DNA of 64,000 nt from Hymenobacter oligotrophus (GTDB lineage Bacteria > Bacteroidota > Bacteroidia > Cytophagales > Hymenobacteraceae), in the NCBI RefSeq assembly GCF_003574965.1, contig NZ_CP032317.1:1550001-1614000 (forward strand). The letters run 5' to 3'. Every line of letters begins with the position of its first letter. Positions within the stretch are counted from its first letter, which is position 1. A program made the translations under genes and the position numbers. This document shows, one piece after another, positions 42,943-52,045 of this stretch. The notes below the pieces were generated by a model that saw only the letters and a program-made list of their open reading frames with translations, did no database searches and was not told the origin of the DNA.

Positions 42943-44889
42943 ATGCCCTCTTCTTTGCTGCAACTGCTGCTCCGGCGCTTTGCGCTGCTGCTGGCTGCTT
43001 ACCTGCTGCTGCGCGGCGGGTTTTACGCGGCCAACTACAGCGTATTTGCCGAGGCCTCGGTGGGGCAAACGTTGCTGGCGTTCTGGCACGGCTTCCGATT
43101 CGATTTATCGGCGCTGCTGCTGCTCAACGTTCCGTTCTTGCTGTTGTCGCTGATACCGGCCTACGGGCGCACCTGGCAGCGCACTTTGCGCGGCGTGTAC
43201 CTCACGCTGAACGCGCCCGGCCTGGCCCTGAACATCATCGACAGCCAGTACTTTAAGTTTATCGGGCGGCGCACCTCCGATGAGCTGTTCACCATCACCG
43301 GCGACATCGAGCGCCAGGCTGGGCAGCTGGTGTGGCATTACTGGTTTCTGGTGCCGCCGTTTGTGCTGCTGTTTGGGTTGCTGTGGTATTTCTACCCCAT
43401 GCCCAAAGCCGCCCCGCCAGTGCAAAGCAACCCGCGCGGTGCCCTGCGCCGCATGGCGGTAGCCATGCTGGAGCTTACGCTGGTGGCTGGGTTGGCCGTG
43501 CTGGGCATGCGGGGTGGGCTGCAGCTGAAGCCATTGCGGCCTGGCCACGCCTTTGTGCAAACGCCGCCCACCCTAGGTCATTTGGCCCTAAACAGCACCT
43601 TTACTTTTATTAAAAGCATTGGGCAGAAGGTGTTGGAGCGGCGCGAGTTTTTCACCAACCCTGCTGCCCTGCAACAAGCCCTAGGTGCCAGCTACCCCGC
43701 GCCGCGCCCGCAGCCCGCTACCACCCGCCCCCACAACGTGTTGATTTTGCTGGTGGAAGGTTTTGCCTCGGAGTACAACGGCATCGAAAACCCCGGGCAG
43801 CGCAGCTACACGCCGTTTTTCGATTCGCTGGCAACGCAGGGGCTGCTGTTTCGGGAGCACTACGCCAACGGCCGCCGCTCTATCGAGTCGTTGCCCGCCA
43901 TCTTGGCCGGCTTGCCGGCCCTGATGGAGTCGCCCTATATCACCTCCAACTTCCAGACAAACGAGCTGCACGGCTTGGGCGAGCTGCTGGGGCGCCGCGG
44001 CTACGCTACGTCGGTTTTTCACGGGGCCCAAAACGGTACTATGGGCTTCAACGTGTTTGCCAGCAAGGCCGGTATTCAGCAGTACTTTGGCCTGCAAGAC
44101 TACCCCAACGGCGCCAAAAGCCCCGACTACGACGGGCACTGGGGCATTTTCGACGAGCCGTACCTGCAGTATTTCGCGCAGCAGCTTACGCAGCAACGGC
44201 AGCCGTTTTTCTCGACGGTGTTCACGCTCACCTCGCACGAGCCGTTTCCGGTGCCAGCGCAGTACCAAGGGCAGTTTTCGCCGGGCAAGCTGCCCATCCA
44301 TGCCTCCATCGGCTACACCGATTTTGCCCTGCGGCGCTTTTTTCAAACCGCCAGCAAACAACCTTGGTACCGCAACACGCTGTTCGTTCTGCTCGCCGAC
44401 CACACTTCGCAAAGCTTGCAGCCCGATTACCAGAACCTGCTAGGCTCGTACAAAACGCCGCTGCTGCTGTTCCACCCCAGCCGGCAACTGCCCGCCGCCG
44501 ATGTGCACCGCATCACGCAGCAAGCCGATGTGCCCGCCACCGTACTCGATTACCTAGGTTTCGGGGCCGATGCCAGCCAGCTGCTGCCGTTTGGGTATTC
44601 GGTGTTCGACAACCGGGTAACCGGTCGTGCGGTGTTCTTATCGGGCAACACTTACTACCTGGTGCACCGCGACTACGTAACCGAGCTGACGACCGACAAT
44701 CAGGTGCGCCTTTACCCCTACCGCACCCACAATATGCCCGCCCAGCCGCTGGCTCAGCCACCTAGGGATAAACAACAGGCTTACGGCAACGAGCTACGCG
44801 CATTGGTGCAATTCTTTACCAATGGGCTGCTTGATAACACTTTGTATCCGAAGCCGGCCACGCCTGCAACTGTAGCGCGGACATTGTAG
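42943..44889 (+). CDS. LTA-synthase-family membrane sulfatase/phosphotransferase
   Basis: 648 residues. Five membrane helices in residues 5-205, then an extracytoplasmic sulfatase-fold domain (about 255-600). Active-site features: metal Glu in LLVEGFASEY, a Ser nucleophile in GRRSIESLPAIL where lipoteichoic acid synthases have Thr, HWGIFDE, and the second metal site LADHTSQ. Gram-negative relatives transfer phosphoglycerol or phosphoethanolamine to glycans or lipids; lipoteichoic acid itself is not expected in this phylum. The C-terminal stop lies inside the left arm of an inverted repeat. Confidence 0.88.
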   Translation: MPSSLLQLLLRRFALLLAAYLLLRGGFYAANYSVFAEASVGQTLLAFWHGFRFDLSALLLLNVPFLLLSLIPAYGRTWQRTLRGVYLTLNAPGLALNIIDSQYFKFIGRRTSDELFTITGDIERQAGQLVWHYWFLVPPFVLLFGLLWYFYPMPKAAPPVQSNPRGALRRMAVAMLELTLVAGLAVLGMRGGLQLKPLRPGHAFVQTPPTLGHLALNSTFTFIKSIGQKVLERREFFTNPAALQQALGASYPAPRPQPATTRPHNVLILLVEGFASEYNGIENPGQRSYTPFFDSLATQGLLFREHYANGRRSIESLPAILAGLPALMESPYITSNFQTNELHGLGELLGRRGYATSVFHGAQNGTMGFNVFASKAGIQQYFGLQDYPNGAKSPDYDGHWGIFDEPYLQYFAQQLTQQRQPFFSTVFTLTSHEPFPVPAQYQGQFSPGKLPIHASIGYTDFALRRFFQTASKQPWYRNTLFVLLADHTSQSLQPDYQNLLGSYKTPLLLFHPSRQLPAADVHRITQQADVPATVLDYLGFGADASQLLPFGYSVFDNRVTGRAVFLSGNTYYLVHRDYVTELTTDNQVRLYPYRTHNMPAQPLAQPPRDKQQAYGNELRALVQFFTNGLLDNTLYPKPATPATVARTL

Positions 44890-45104
44890 TCCGCGTCCGC
44901 AGAAAGTAATTTCTGACCTAGGGAAATGCAGCGCGGGCTTAATATTCCAGAACGATTCGTGCCGCGCGGTTACGCCCTAACGACGTCGTGCTGGCACATG
45001 CGGGCTGAACCGCAGGAAGGCGTCGCCTAGCGCGCGCTACACCGCACTGCAGCACAACGATTGAGTTTACTATATGGGGACGCGGACTACAAAGTCCGCG
45101 CTAC
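44872..45104. repeat. Inverted repeat with 27-bp arms spanning a convergent gene junction
   Basis: Arms 44872-44898 and 45078-45104 (GTAGCGCGGAC...GTCCGCGTCC) are near-perfect complements, each also an imperfect hairpin itself. The arms overlap the 3' ends of both flanking genes; the 179-bp interior has no gene and one CCTAGG. Confidence 0.88.
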
Positions 45105-45566
45105 TTCCAGCAGCTCCAACGCCTCGGCGTAGGTGGGGATAAACGTAAGCGCCTGCGTGGTACGCTCGATGCTGTGCACGCGCCAGCAGCAATGTTGCAC
45201 GCCGTTGGTTACGAGCAGCAGCGGCGCGCCAATCGTTTGGTTGTAGGTAGCAATTTGCATGGCCACTTGGGCGGTGAGGGGCACGCTGGCCGCTTTGCAC
45301 TCCACCAGCAGCAGCGGCTGCCCATCGGGGCCTAGGGCGTGCAAATCGGTGCGCTTGCGGCGTTGGTTGTAGGTGTGGCCGCGCTCCAGGCTGAGCAGGC
45401 CGCGCGGGTAACCCAGGTGTTCAACCAAGTAATTTACAACGTGTTGCCGCACCCACTCCTCGGGCGTGCACACCACGTTGCGGCGGCGGAGCACGTCCCA
45501 GATCAACAGATTCGGGCCCGATTGCGTAACTTTGTAGGCGAAAGGCGGCAGGTTCAACGCTTGCAT
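45087..45566 (-). CDS. Orphan type I restriction HsdR N-terminal-like protein
   Basis: 159 residues from the ATG at 45566 (MQALNLPPFAYKV). It matches the N-terminal nuclease domain of HsdR: RRNVVCTPEEWVRQHVVNYLV, then the PD-(D/E)xK-like core RTDLHALG with LLLVECKAASVPL. The Asp and Glu-x-Lys catalytic residues are visible. No helicase domain and no HsdM or HsdS follow, so it is a free-standing nuclease-fold protein of a type often found in Bacteroidota, not a working restriction system. The last few codons are repeat sequence. Confidence 0.85.
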   Translation of the reverse strand: MQALNLPPFAYKVTQSGPNLLIWDVLRRRNVVCTPEEWVRQHVVNYLVEHLGYPRGLLSLERGHTYNQRRKRTDLHALGPDGQPLLLVECKAASVPLTAQVAMQIATYNQTIGAPLLLVTNGVQHCCWRVHSIERTTQALTFIPTYAEALELLEVARTL

Positions 45567-45760
45567 CACCTCCAAAGGTACTGCTTACAGGCTCCTGCAC
45601 CCGCTTTTTCGCTCCGCAGAGCCGTCGTTCAATCCCATGCACGACGGTTTTTTTGTACCCGTTGGGGTGCTGGGCGAGCAAGCACCCAGGCACCCGTCGG
45701 CAACTGCCGCCCCGCAAACCCGCGTCTCTCAGAACCCAAGACCCTAAGTTCCCACAATAC

Positions 45761-46534
45761 ATGAAGACCAAATCAGACATCGTCAAGAACTGGTTGCCCC
45801 GCTACACCGGGGTGCCGCTCGAAGACTTTGGCCAGTACATTCTGCTGACCAATTTCATCAACTACGTAACCATGTTCGCCGACCATTTCGGCGTCGAAAT
45901 CAAGGGCATTGACAAGCCCATGCAAACGGCCACGGCCAACGGCATCACCATCATCAACTTCGGCATGGGCTCGGCCATGGCTGCTACCGTGATGGACCTG
46001 CTCGGGGCCATCAAGCCGAAAGCTGCGCTCTTCCTGGGCAAGTGCGGTGGCCTGAAAGGCAAAACCAAAGTTGGCGACCTGATTCTGCCCATCGCGGCTA
46101 TTCGCGGCGAAGGTACCTCCGACGACTATCTGCCGCCAGAAATCCCCGCGCTGCCCTCGTTCCGCTTGCAGCGTTCGGTTTCCTCGATGATCAAGAAGCA
46201 CGAGAAGGACTACTGGACGGGCACGGTGTACACCACCAACCGCCGCGTGTGGGAGCACGACGAAAACTTTAAGAACTACCTGCGCCAGATCCGCGCCATG
46301 GCCGTGGATATGGAAACCGCTACCATTTTCGTGGTGGGCTTCGTGAACGAGATTCCGCACGGCGCGCTGTTGCTGGTATCCGACGAGCCGATGACGCCCG
46401 AGGGCGTGAAAACCGCCGAGAGCGACAAGAGCGTAACGTCGAACTACGTTACTACGCACTTGCAAATCGGTATCGAATCGTTGCTGGAATTGAAGAACTC
46501 CGGCGAATCGGTGAAGCACATGCGCTTTGAATAG
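45761..46534 (+). CDS. amn: AMP nucleosidase, short form
   Basis: Hydrolyses AMP to adenine and ribose 5-phosphate. 257 residues; the phosphorylase-like catalytic domain only, without the 170-residue regulatory N-terminus of the E. coli enzyme. Motifs: INFGMGSAMAATVMDLL, ALFLGKCGGL, AIRGEGTSDDYLPPE and the purine-site AVDMETATIF. The start at 45761 is preceded by no other suitable ATG. It has no CCTAGG in its coding region. Confidence 0.9.
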   Translation: MKTKSDIVKNWLPRYTGVPLEDFGQYILLTNFINYVTMFADHFGVEIKGIDKPMQTATANGITIINFGMGSAMAATVMDLLGAIKPKAALFLGKCGGLKGKTKVGDLILPIAAIRGEGTSDDYLPPEIPALPSFRLQRSVSSMIKKHEKDYWTGTVYTTNRRVWEHDENFKNYLRQIRAMAVDMETATIFVVGFVNEIPHGALLLVSDEPMTPEGVKTAESDKSVTSNYVTTHLQIGIESLLELKNSGESVKHMRFE

Positions 46535-46586
46535 GCAGTGCACCTAGGCCGGTTGCCCACCCGGCATCGGCTTACGCCAATCCTCA

Positions 46587-46623
46587 CACCGCCACGGCTT
46601 CCCGGCCGTGGCGGTGCTTTTTT
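46587..46623 (+). terminator. Terminator of amn
   Basis: CACCGCCACGGC and GCCGTGGCGGTG arms with a short loop and seven T residues. Confidence 0.9.
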
Positions 46624-46680
46624 CGGGGGCTTTCGTTGGTGGCATGCAGTGACCTAACTTGCCGCCTTTCTTCCTCTGCC

Positions 46681-48345
46681 ATGCTCCAACGACTACGCCC
46701 CGTGCTGGCGCCGCTTGCGGCGCTGCCCTTGCTGGCGGGCCTTACCGCCTGCCCCACCACCAAATACCCCGCCGACCTCATCGTGTACAACGCCACCGTG
46801 TACACCGTCGATTCGGCCTTTACCAAAGCGCAGGCGTTTGCTGTGCAGGATGGCCAAATCATGTTTGTGGGCAGCTCCGATGAGGTGCGGCAACGCTACC
46901 GCGGCAAGGAGGAAGTCGACGCCCAGGGCAAATTCATTTACCCCGGCTTTTACGATGCCCACTGCCACTTTTACCGCTACGCCCTAGGTTTGCGCGATGC
47001 CGATTTGGTCGGCACCGACTCGTGGAGCGCGGTGCTGGGCAAGCTGCGCGCGCAACGCCTCCAGTACGCGCAAAGCGCGTGGCTCACGGGCCGCGGCTGG
47101 GACCAAAACGACTGGACCACAAAGCAATTTCCGACCAAAGACTCGCTTGATCGACAGTTCCCGAATGTGCCCGTGTTTATTGTGCGGGTTGATGGCCACG
47201 CGGCCCTCGTCAACCAAAAAGCGCTCGACTTAGCCGGCGTTACGGCCAGCACGCCCATTTCGGGCGGCGTGATTGAGAAAGATGCCCAGGGCCGCCTGAC
47301 GGGGCTATTGGTCGATAACGCGGTGGATTTAGTGTCGGCCAAAATTCCGGAGCCCACGCCCGCCGAAGCCGCCAAGTTGCTGCTGCAAGCCCAGGAGCAG
47401 TGCGTGGAGCTGGGCCTCACCAGCCTGGCCGATGCCGGCTTAGAGCGCAGCCAAATCGAACGCCTCGACGCGATGCAGAAGGCCAACCAGCTGAAGCTGC
47501 GCCTCGACTGCATGATTAACCCCACGCCCGCCAATCGGCAGTACTACCTCAAACGCGGCCCTTACCTCACCGACCGCCTCACGGTGAACTCCTTTAAGGT
47601 GTACGCCGATGGCGCCCTGGGTTCGCGCGGGGCCTGCCTAATGCATCCTTACGCCGATCAGCCGAAGCAAACCGGGTTTCTGCTGCAATCGGTAGCCGAA
47701 TACCGTGCGTTGGCAAAGGAGCTGGCAGCCAGTAAGTTTCAGATGAATACCCACGCCATCGGCGACTCGGCCAATCGGGCTTTGCTGGACATTTACGCCG
47801 AAGTGCTGCGCGGCCAAACCGACCGCCGCTGGCGCATCGAGCACGCGCAGGTGGTAAGCCGCCCCGACGTGGCCAAGTTTGGCCGCTTCAACGTGGTGCC
47901 CTCGGTGCAGCCCACCCACGCCACCTCCGATATGTACTGGGCTGGCGAGCGGCTGGGTGCCGAGCGACTAAAAACCGCCTACGCCTACCAGGACTTGCTT
48001 AAGGCCACCGGCCGCTTAGCCCTAGGTTCCGACTTTCCGGTGGAGGCCCTGAACCCGCTGTTCGGCTTTCATGCGGCCGTAGCGCGACAGGATGCCAAGA
48101 ACTACCCCAAGGGCGGTTTTCAGCCCGAAAACGCCCTCACCCGCGAGCAAGCCCTGCGCGGCATGACGGAGTGGGCCGCCTGGGCGGCTTTCGAGGAGGA
48201 GAAAAAAGGCACGCTGCAAGGCGGCAAGTGGGCCGACTTTGTGATTCTGGAGCAGGACCTAATGACTGCGCCCGCCGAACAGCTCCGCAACATCAAAGTG
48301 CTGAGCACTTACATCAGCGGCGAGAAAGTGTACGAACGGAAGTAA
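46681..48345 (+). CDS. Amidohydrolase (YtcJ-like), lipoprotein
   Basis: 554 residues; lipobox LLAGLTACPTT (Cys19). Metal-dependent hydrolase of the amidohydrolase superfamily: DLIVYNATVYTVD start, metal motif YDAHCHFY (HxH), LTGRGWDQNDW, the HAIGDSANRALL His, RIEHAQVV His and LALGSDFPVEALNP Asp. The YtcJ subgroup typically carries the GWDQ motif. Expected on the periplasmic face of a membrane, substrate unknown. Confidence 0.88.
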   Translation: MLQRLRPVLAPLAALPLLAGLTACPTTKYPADLIVYNATVYTVDSAFTKAQAFAVQDGQIMFVGSSDEVRQRYRGKEEVDAQGKFIYPGFYDAHCHFYRYALGLRDADLVGTDSWSAVLGKLRAQRLQYAQSAWLTGRGWDQNDWTTKQFPTKDSLDRQFPNVPVFIVRVDGHAALVNQKALDLAGVTASTPISGGVIEKDAQGRLTGLLVDNAVDLVSAKIPEPTPAEAAKLLLQAQEQCVELGLTSLADAGLERSQIERLDAMQKANQLKLRLDCMINPTPANRQYYLKRGPYLTDRLTVNSFKVYADGALGSRGACLMHPYADQPKQTGFLLQSVAEYRALAKELAASKFQMNTHAIGDSANRALLDIYAEVLRGQTDRRWRIEHAQVVSRPDVAKFGRFNVVPSVQPTHATSDMYWAGERLGAERLKTAYAYQDLLKATGRLALGSDFPVEALNPLFGFHAAVARQDAKNYPKGGFQPENALTREQALRGMTEWAAWAAFEEEKKGTLQGGKWADFVILEQDLMTAPAEQLRNIKVLSTYISGEKVYERK

Positions 48346-48395
48346 CCAACTGGCATTCCGACGATAGAGCCGGTTATCATGTAATGCGCCTGACT

Positions 48396-48477
48396 GTCAT
48401 TTCGAGCGTGAGCGAGGAATCTGGATCAGCAGCCTCGCGTCGGCAGCACCAGATTTCTCGCTCACGCTCGAAATGAC
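48396..48477. repeat. 82-bp inverted-repeat element, copy B2
   Basis: Arms of 29 bases with one mismatch (GTCATTTCGAGCGTGAGCGA... and complement). Same length as B1, though the arm core differs (AGCGTGAGCGA versus AGCGAAGCGA), with compensating changes in both arms. Confidence 0.9.
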
Positions 48478-48485
48478 AAAACGCC

Positions 48486-48521
48486 GAACGGCCCCGCCTG
48501 CAGCTGCAGGCGGGGCCGTTC
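48486..48521. terminator. Perfect 36-bp palindrome between convergent genes
   Basis: Arms 48486-48503 and 48504-48521 are exact complements with no spacer. Confidence 0.8.
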
Positions 48522-48574
48522 AATTTAAATGCCCCAGGTACACCGAGGATACTCGGCACTTGAGGCTGTGCAGC

Positions 48575-50011
48575 TTAGTGCGCCTGCAGCGGCGTGCCGG
48601 CGTGCGGCGCGGCGGGCGGCGGCTGGTTAATGGCCTCGCTGGGGTGCGGCTCGCGCAGTTTTTTGCCACGCAGCGTCAGCAGAAACAACAGGCCCAGGAT
48701 GAAGAACACAATGAGGGCCAGGATGCTGTACCGCATCGAGCCAAACCACTGCCCGATAATGCCCCACGTGGCGGTGCCGATTACGATGCTGAGCTTTTCG
48801 GTCACGTCGAAAAAGCTGAAGTAAGCGGCCGTGTTGTGCGTGTCTTCGGGGATGATTTTGGAATAGGTGGAGCGCGAAAGGCTTTGGATGCCGCCCATGG
48901 TAAGGCCGATAACCGAAGCCAGGGCGTAGAACGTCCAGTCGGCCTGCACGAAGTAGCCCGCAATGCAGATAAACGCCCAAATAACCACAGCCCAGCTAAG
49001 GGCGCGCGTGTTGCCGATGCGCTCCGACAGCCGGGCGAACAGATAGGCACCTAGGATGGCCACCAGCTGCAGCAGCAAGATGGTGATAATCAGGTCCTGA
49101 TCGGGCAGGTGCAGCTCGTCTTTGCCGAAGATGGTAGCCACGTACATCACGGTTTGCACGCCCATGTTGTAGGTGAAGTAGGCCAGCAAAAAGCGCTTCA
49201 GGTTGGGCAGGTGCTTGAGCTCGTCCCACACCTTGCCTAGCTCTTTGAAACCGTTGAGCAACCAGCCGCTGTCGGGGGCGGCGGCATCGGCGGCGCGGCC
49301 CTCGTCGGCGGGCAGGCGGGCGAAGGGAATTTGCGCAAAGCCAGCCCACCAAATGCCCGTGAGCAGGAACGCAATTTGGGTGGCTTTGCCGGCCGTAAGG
49401 CCCAACGACTTATCCAAGCCTAGGGCGGGGTGGCCCATAATCAGCCCCAGGCTCAGCAGCAGCAGTATTACCGAACCGATGTAGCCCATGGAAAACCCGC
49501 GGGCCGAAAGGCGGTCGTACTGGTCTTCGGTGGCGATGATGGGCAAGTAGGAGTTGTAGAACACGATGGAGCCCGAGAAACCCACCGTGGCAGCGATGAA
49601 CACGAACGTAGAAGCCGTGAGCGTGCTGGGCGTGAAGAAGTACAGCGCCGCGCACGAGGCCGCCCCCAGGTAGCAGAAGAACTGCAGGAACAGCTTTTTG
49701 CGCCCCGAAAAGTCGGCCAGGGCCGTAAGGAACGGGCTGATGAGGGCAATCAGCAGAAAAGCGGCCGAAATGGCGTAGGTAAGCAACGAAGAGCCGGGCA
49801 CCTGAAAGCCCAAGAATTCAACGGGGCTGTTGCCGTTGCGGCCGGTTATTTCGGACACCACGCCGCTCCAGTAAATCGGGAAGATGGAGGAGGTGATTAC
49901 GAGCGGGTACACCGAGTTGGCCCAATCATACATGGCCCAGCCCGAGGTAATGCGCTTGTCGTTTTTCGGCACCGCAACGGGTGTGGCGGCCGCGGCCGAG
50001 GCAGTTGTCAT
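48575..50011 (-). CDS. UMF1-type MFS transporter
   Basis: 478 residues from the ATG at 50011. Twelve hydrophobic helices; the N-terminal WAMYDWANSVYPLVITSSIFP motif and FLGFQVPGSSLLTYAISAAF are hallmarks of the UMF1 (Atg22-like) branch of the major facilitator superfamily. A central hydrophilic loop (about 225-250) divides the two halves. Substrate unknown; plant and yeast relatives release amino acids. Ends in a Pro/Ala/His tail. Confidence 0.88.
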   Translation of the reverse strand: MTTASAAAATPVAVPKNDKRITSGWAMYDWANSVYPLVITSSIFPIYWSGVVSEITGRNGNSPVEFLGFQVPGSSLLTYAISAAFLLIALISPFLTALADFSGRKKLFLQFFCYLGAASCAALYFFTPSTLTASTFVFIAATVGFSGSIVFYNSYLPIIATEDQYDRLSARGFSMGYIGSVILLLLSLGLIMGHPALGLDKSLGLTAGKATQIAFLLTGIWWAGFAQIPFARLPADEGRAADAAAPDSGWLLNGFKELGKVWDELKHLPNLKRFLLAYFTYNMGVQTVMYVATIFGKDELHLPDQDLIITILLLQLVAILGAYLFARLSERIGNTRALSWAVVIWAFICIAGYFVQADWTFYALASVIGLTMGGIQSLSRSTYSKIIPEDTHNTAAYFSFFDVTEKLSIVIGTATWGIIGQWFGSMRYSILALIVFFILGLLFLLTLRGKKLREPHPSEAINQPPPAAPHAGTPLQAH

Positions 50012-50602
50012 AAAGTAAGGCAGTAGAAGAATGCCCAAACTACGCAGTTTTACTTATTGCCCGCGTTGCCCTACGGTTAAGTAACGTGCCCGGGTGGCTG
50101 CCCAGGCCAACTACGGCGCCGCGCACCTAGGCCGTCGGTGTTTATTTTGCCGCTTCACCAGCCCTTGCCTTGCAGTGCCTGCCTTCACCTCGGCGCGCCG
50201 CAACCCTTTGCCCGTCGAGCTGTTTGGCGTTCCGCAGCACCGTACCTGGCGCTGGTTTGCTTAATGGCATACCTGGTTTCGAGTCACCGCGGCATTTACC
50301 GGGCTCAAGTAGTAGGCCAGCCCAAGCACCCGCGTTTCAGGCGCGATGTCGGCCAATGTCTCAACCAACTACTTAAGCGTTAACCCTTACTGAAATTAAG
50401 TTTTCAATAAATTTTACAAAAAACGTAACCCCCACGCGGCCGCGGCCGTTTGAGGAGGCGTGTTGTACTGTGCGTGCGTGAGCAGTTGGTTTGAGTTCTT
50501 GCCGAGCAAGACTTGTGGTGCCGAGGGCAGCAATACCCAACCCCTTGGCGCGCCCCTACCTCGCGTAGTCGTCGCAAACTCAGCTCCTTCCCCCGCTTTC
50601 CC
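50012..50602. other. 591-bp stretch without a gene
   Basis: Contains one CCTAGG (about 50126) and an AT-rich patch near 50390-50430 that could hold a promoter for the gene at 50603. An 81-codon frame at 50138-50383 has no coding character. Confidence 0.5.
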
Positions 50603-50842
50603 ATGACTGCCGAAGAATTAGCACAAGCCGGCTTTTACCCCGCCGACTGGGTGCCATCGGGTACTACCTACACGCAGGGCCAGCTGTACGTCCGTATGTC
50701 GGCTACCGGCTCCGTGCGCGTGTTTGTGCCGCTCGATTCCGCTGACATTGAAGTTTCGTCGGGCGACCTGTACAATCCCGACATTCACCACCGCGGGCCG
50801 GTGCCCACGCTCACCGAGCTGCATCGTATCCTGAAGGCCTAA
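50603..50842 (+). CDS. Small uncharacterised protein
   Basis: 79 residues, start at 50603 (MTAEELAQAGFYPADWV). Acidic, no signal peptide, with alternating hydrophobic beta-like segments (LYVRMSATGSVRVFVPLDS). No family recognised. Its codon use and the terminator-like palindrome just after its stop support it as a real gene. Confidence 0.65.
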   Translation: MTAEELAQAGFYPADWVPSGTTYTQGQLYVRMSATGSVRVFVPLDSADIEVSSGDLYNPDIHHRGPVPTLTELHRILKA

Positions 50843-50860
50843 ACCGCCTCTGTGGCGTTA

Positions 50861-50908
50861 AAACGAGCGGGCCCCGCAGCCAATATTGGCTGCGGGGCCC
50901 GCTCGTTT
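50861..50908. terminator. Perfect 48-bp palindrome between convergent genes
   Basis: Two exact 24-base arms with no spacer, AAACGAGCGGGCC... on both strands; 18 bp after the upstream stop. Confidence 0.85.
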
Positions 50909-50927
50909 GCTAAAGCAGGATGTTGGG

Positions 50928-51236
50928 TTAGTCCGACACCGGGTCGCCGAAGAAAAAGCCTGCGTCTTCGAGCGAGGTGGCCACGGCGGCCGCAATTTGG
51001 TGCTGCTGCACGTACTCCAGCTCGTCGGGGTAGGCCTCAAAGTACTGTTCCGTTACAAAATCGGCCGCATCCTCGGTGCCCATGGAGGCCCACAGCAGGC
51101 GCGGCATATCGAGCCGCCACGAGTGCGACTGAGCACGCACGCGCACAATTTTCATCTTGCACTGAATGCGCACCGTTACCATGGCCATGTCGGGTTCGGC
51201 ATCGGCCTGAATGACGTAAGAAATGGTGTTGCTCAT
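50928..51236 (-). CDS. Uncharacterised protein, tandem paralogue of the next gene
   Basis: 102 residues from the ATG at 51236. No signal peptide. It shares the motif (W/R)..DMPRLLWASMGTEDAADFV with the neighbouring gene at 51291-51566 (MDLPYLLWESMGTRAASQLV) at the same position, so the two are paralogues. Ends acidic (FFFGDPVSD). The gene lies 54 bp after its paralogue on the same strand, probably one transcript. Function unknown. Confidence 0.72.
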   Translation of the reverse strand: MSNTISYVIQADAEPDMAMVTVRIQCKMKIVRVRAQSHSWRLDMPRLLWASMGTEDAADFVTEQYFEAYPDELEYVQQHQIAAAVATSLEDAGFFFGDPVSD

Positions 51237-51290
51237 GTTACGAGGTGGAGAAGCAACCCGGAGGCTGCAGGTACAAAACAAGCAGCTGCA

Positions 51291-51566
51291 TTAGCGCACC
51301 CGTTCGGTGCTGTGCTGCTGCAAAGCATTGGTAATGATGCGGTGCACGTGGCAACTGCCCAGCAAGCGGGCCGCCAACGGGTGCCGCTCCCGAAATATGC
51401 GGGCCACCAGTTGGGAGGCAGCCCGGGTGCCCATGCTTTCCCAGAGCAGGTAGGGCAAATCCATTTCCCAAACGTCGGGGTGGTCGTTGCCGAGCGTTAC
51501 GAGCACAAGGCTTACTACCGGCCCATCGGCCTCGGCTACCGCCCGCAAAGTGTACCGGTTGCCCAT
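51291..51566 (-). CDS. Uncharacterised protein, tandem paralogue of the previous gene
   Basis: 91 residues (MGNRYTLRAVAEADGPVV). Beta-strand start then the shared LPYLLWESMGT motif and a helical end. The spacing between the shared motif and both ends is similar in the two proteins. No family recognised. Confidence 0.7.
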   Translation of the reverse strand: MGNRYTLRAVAEADGPVVSLVLVTLGNDHPDVWEMDLPYLLWESMGTRAASQLVARIFRERHPLAARLLGSCHVHRIITNALQQHSTERVR

Positions 51567-52045
51567 GCACGAAAAAGTTTAGCCGTTTCTACGTTTAAGA
51601 AAATACATTATTGTCAAAGTTTCATCAGTGCGGTTGCGCTGGCGTGCGACCGGCGGCCTTAAGCAGCTATGCTTGGCCAGCTTTGGTACCACCGTTGTGG
51701 CAACGGCTTGGGCCTTGGGCAACCCGGCACCCCGAAAAATGACAACAACCCGGAAACAGACAGCTGTTTAACCCTCTTTCGCAGCAATGCACCGTTGGGT
51801 TACGGGGGTAAGTACGGTTTTTCAAGCTGAACAAATACGGACGCGGACGCGGCCCGGCTTTACTCTCAACGTAAACCTGAGAATCTGCCTACCACCACCG
51901 AATATCTGGCCCGGCCTCAGCCCTTAGGGCTTGGCGTAGCGTGCTACGGCTTGCTCGTTGCAACGGCCGGGGCAAGTTTCCGCTCGTCAGTAGCATCGTC
52001 GGCGGCGCGCTTGCGTACGTTCTTCTGAAACCAACCGCTACGCAT
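51567..52045. other. 479-bp stretch without a gene
   Basis: AT-richer around 51590-51640, suitable for a promoter of the minus-strand pair; no exact TAnnTTTG with a matching TTG was found. No repeats seen. Confidence 0.5.

Noticed and set aside
48378-48563. The 82-bp element plus the 36-bp palindrome taken together as a mobile insertion.
   Set aside because: No transposase, no target-site duplication visible, and the palindrome fits a terminator for the convergent genes.
50138-50383. An 81-codon frame in the gap before 50603.
   Set aside because: Composition is not gene-like, no signal or domain is visible, and the initiation codon is weak.
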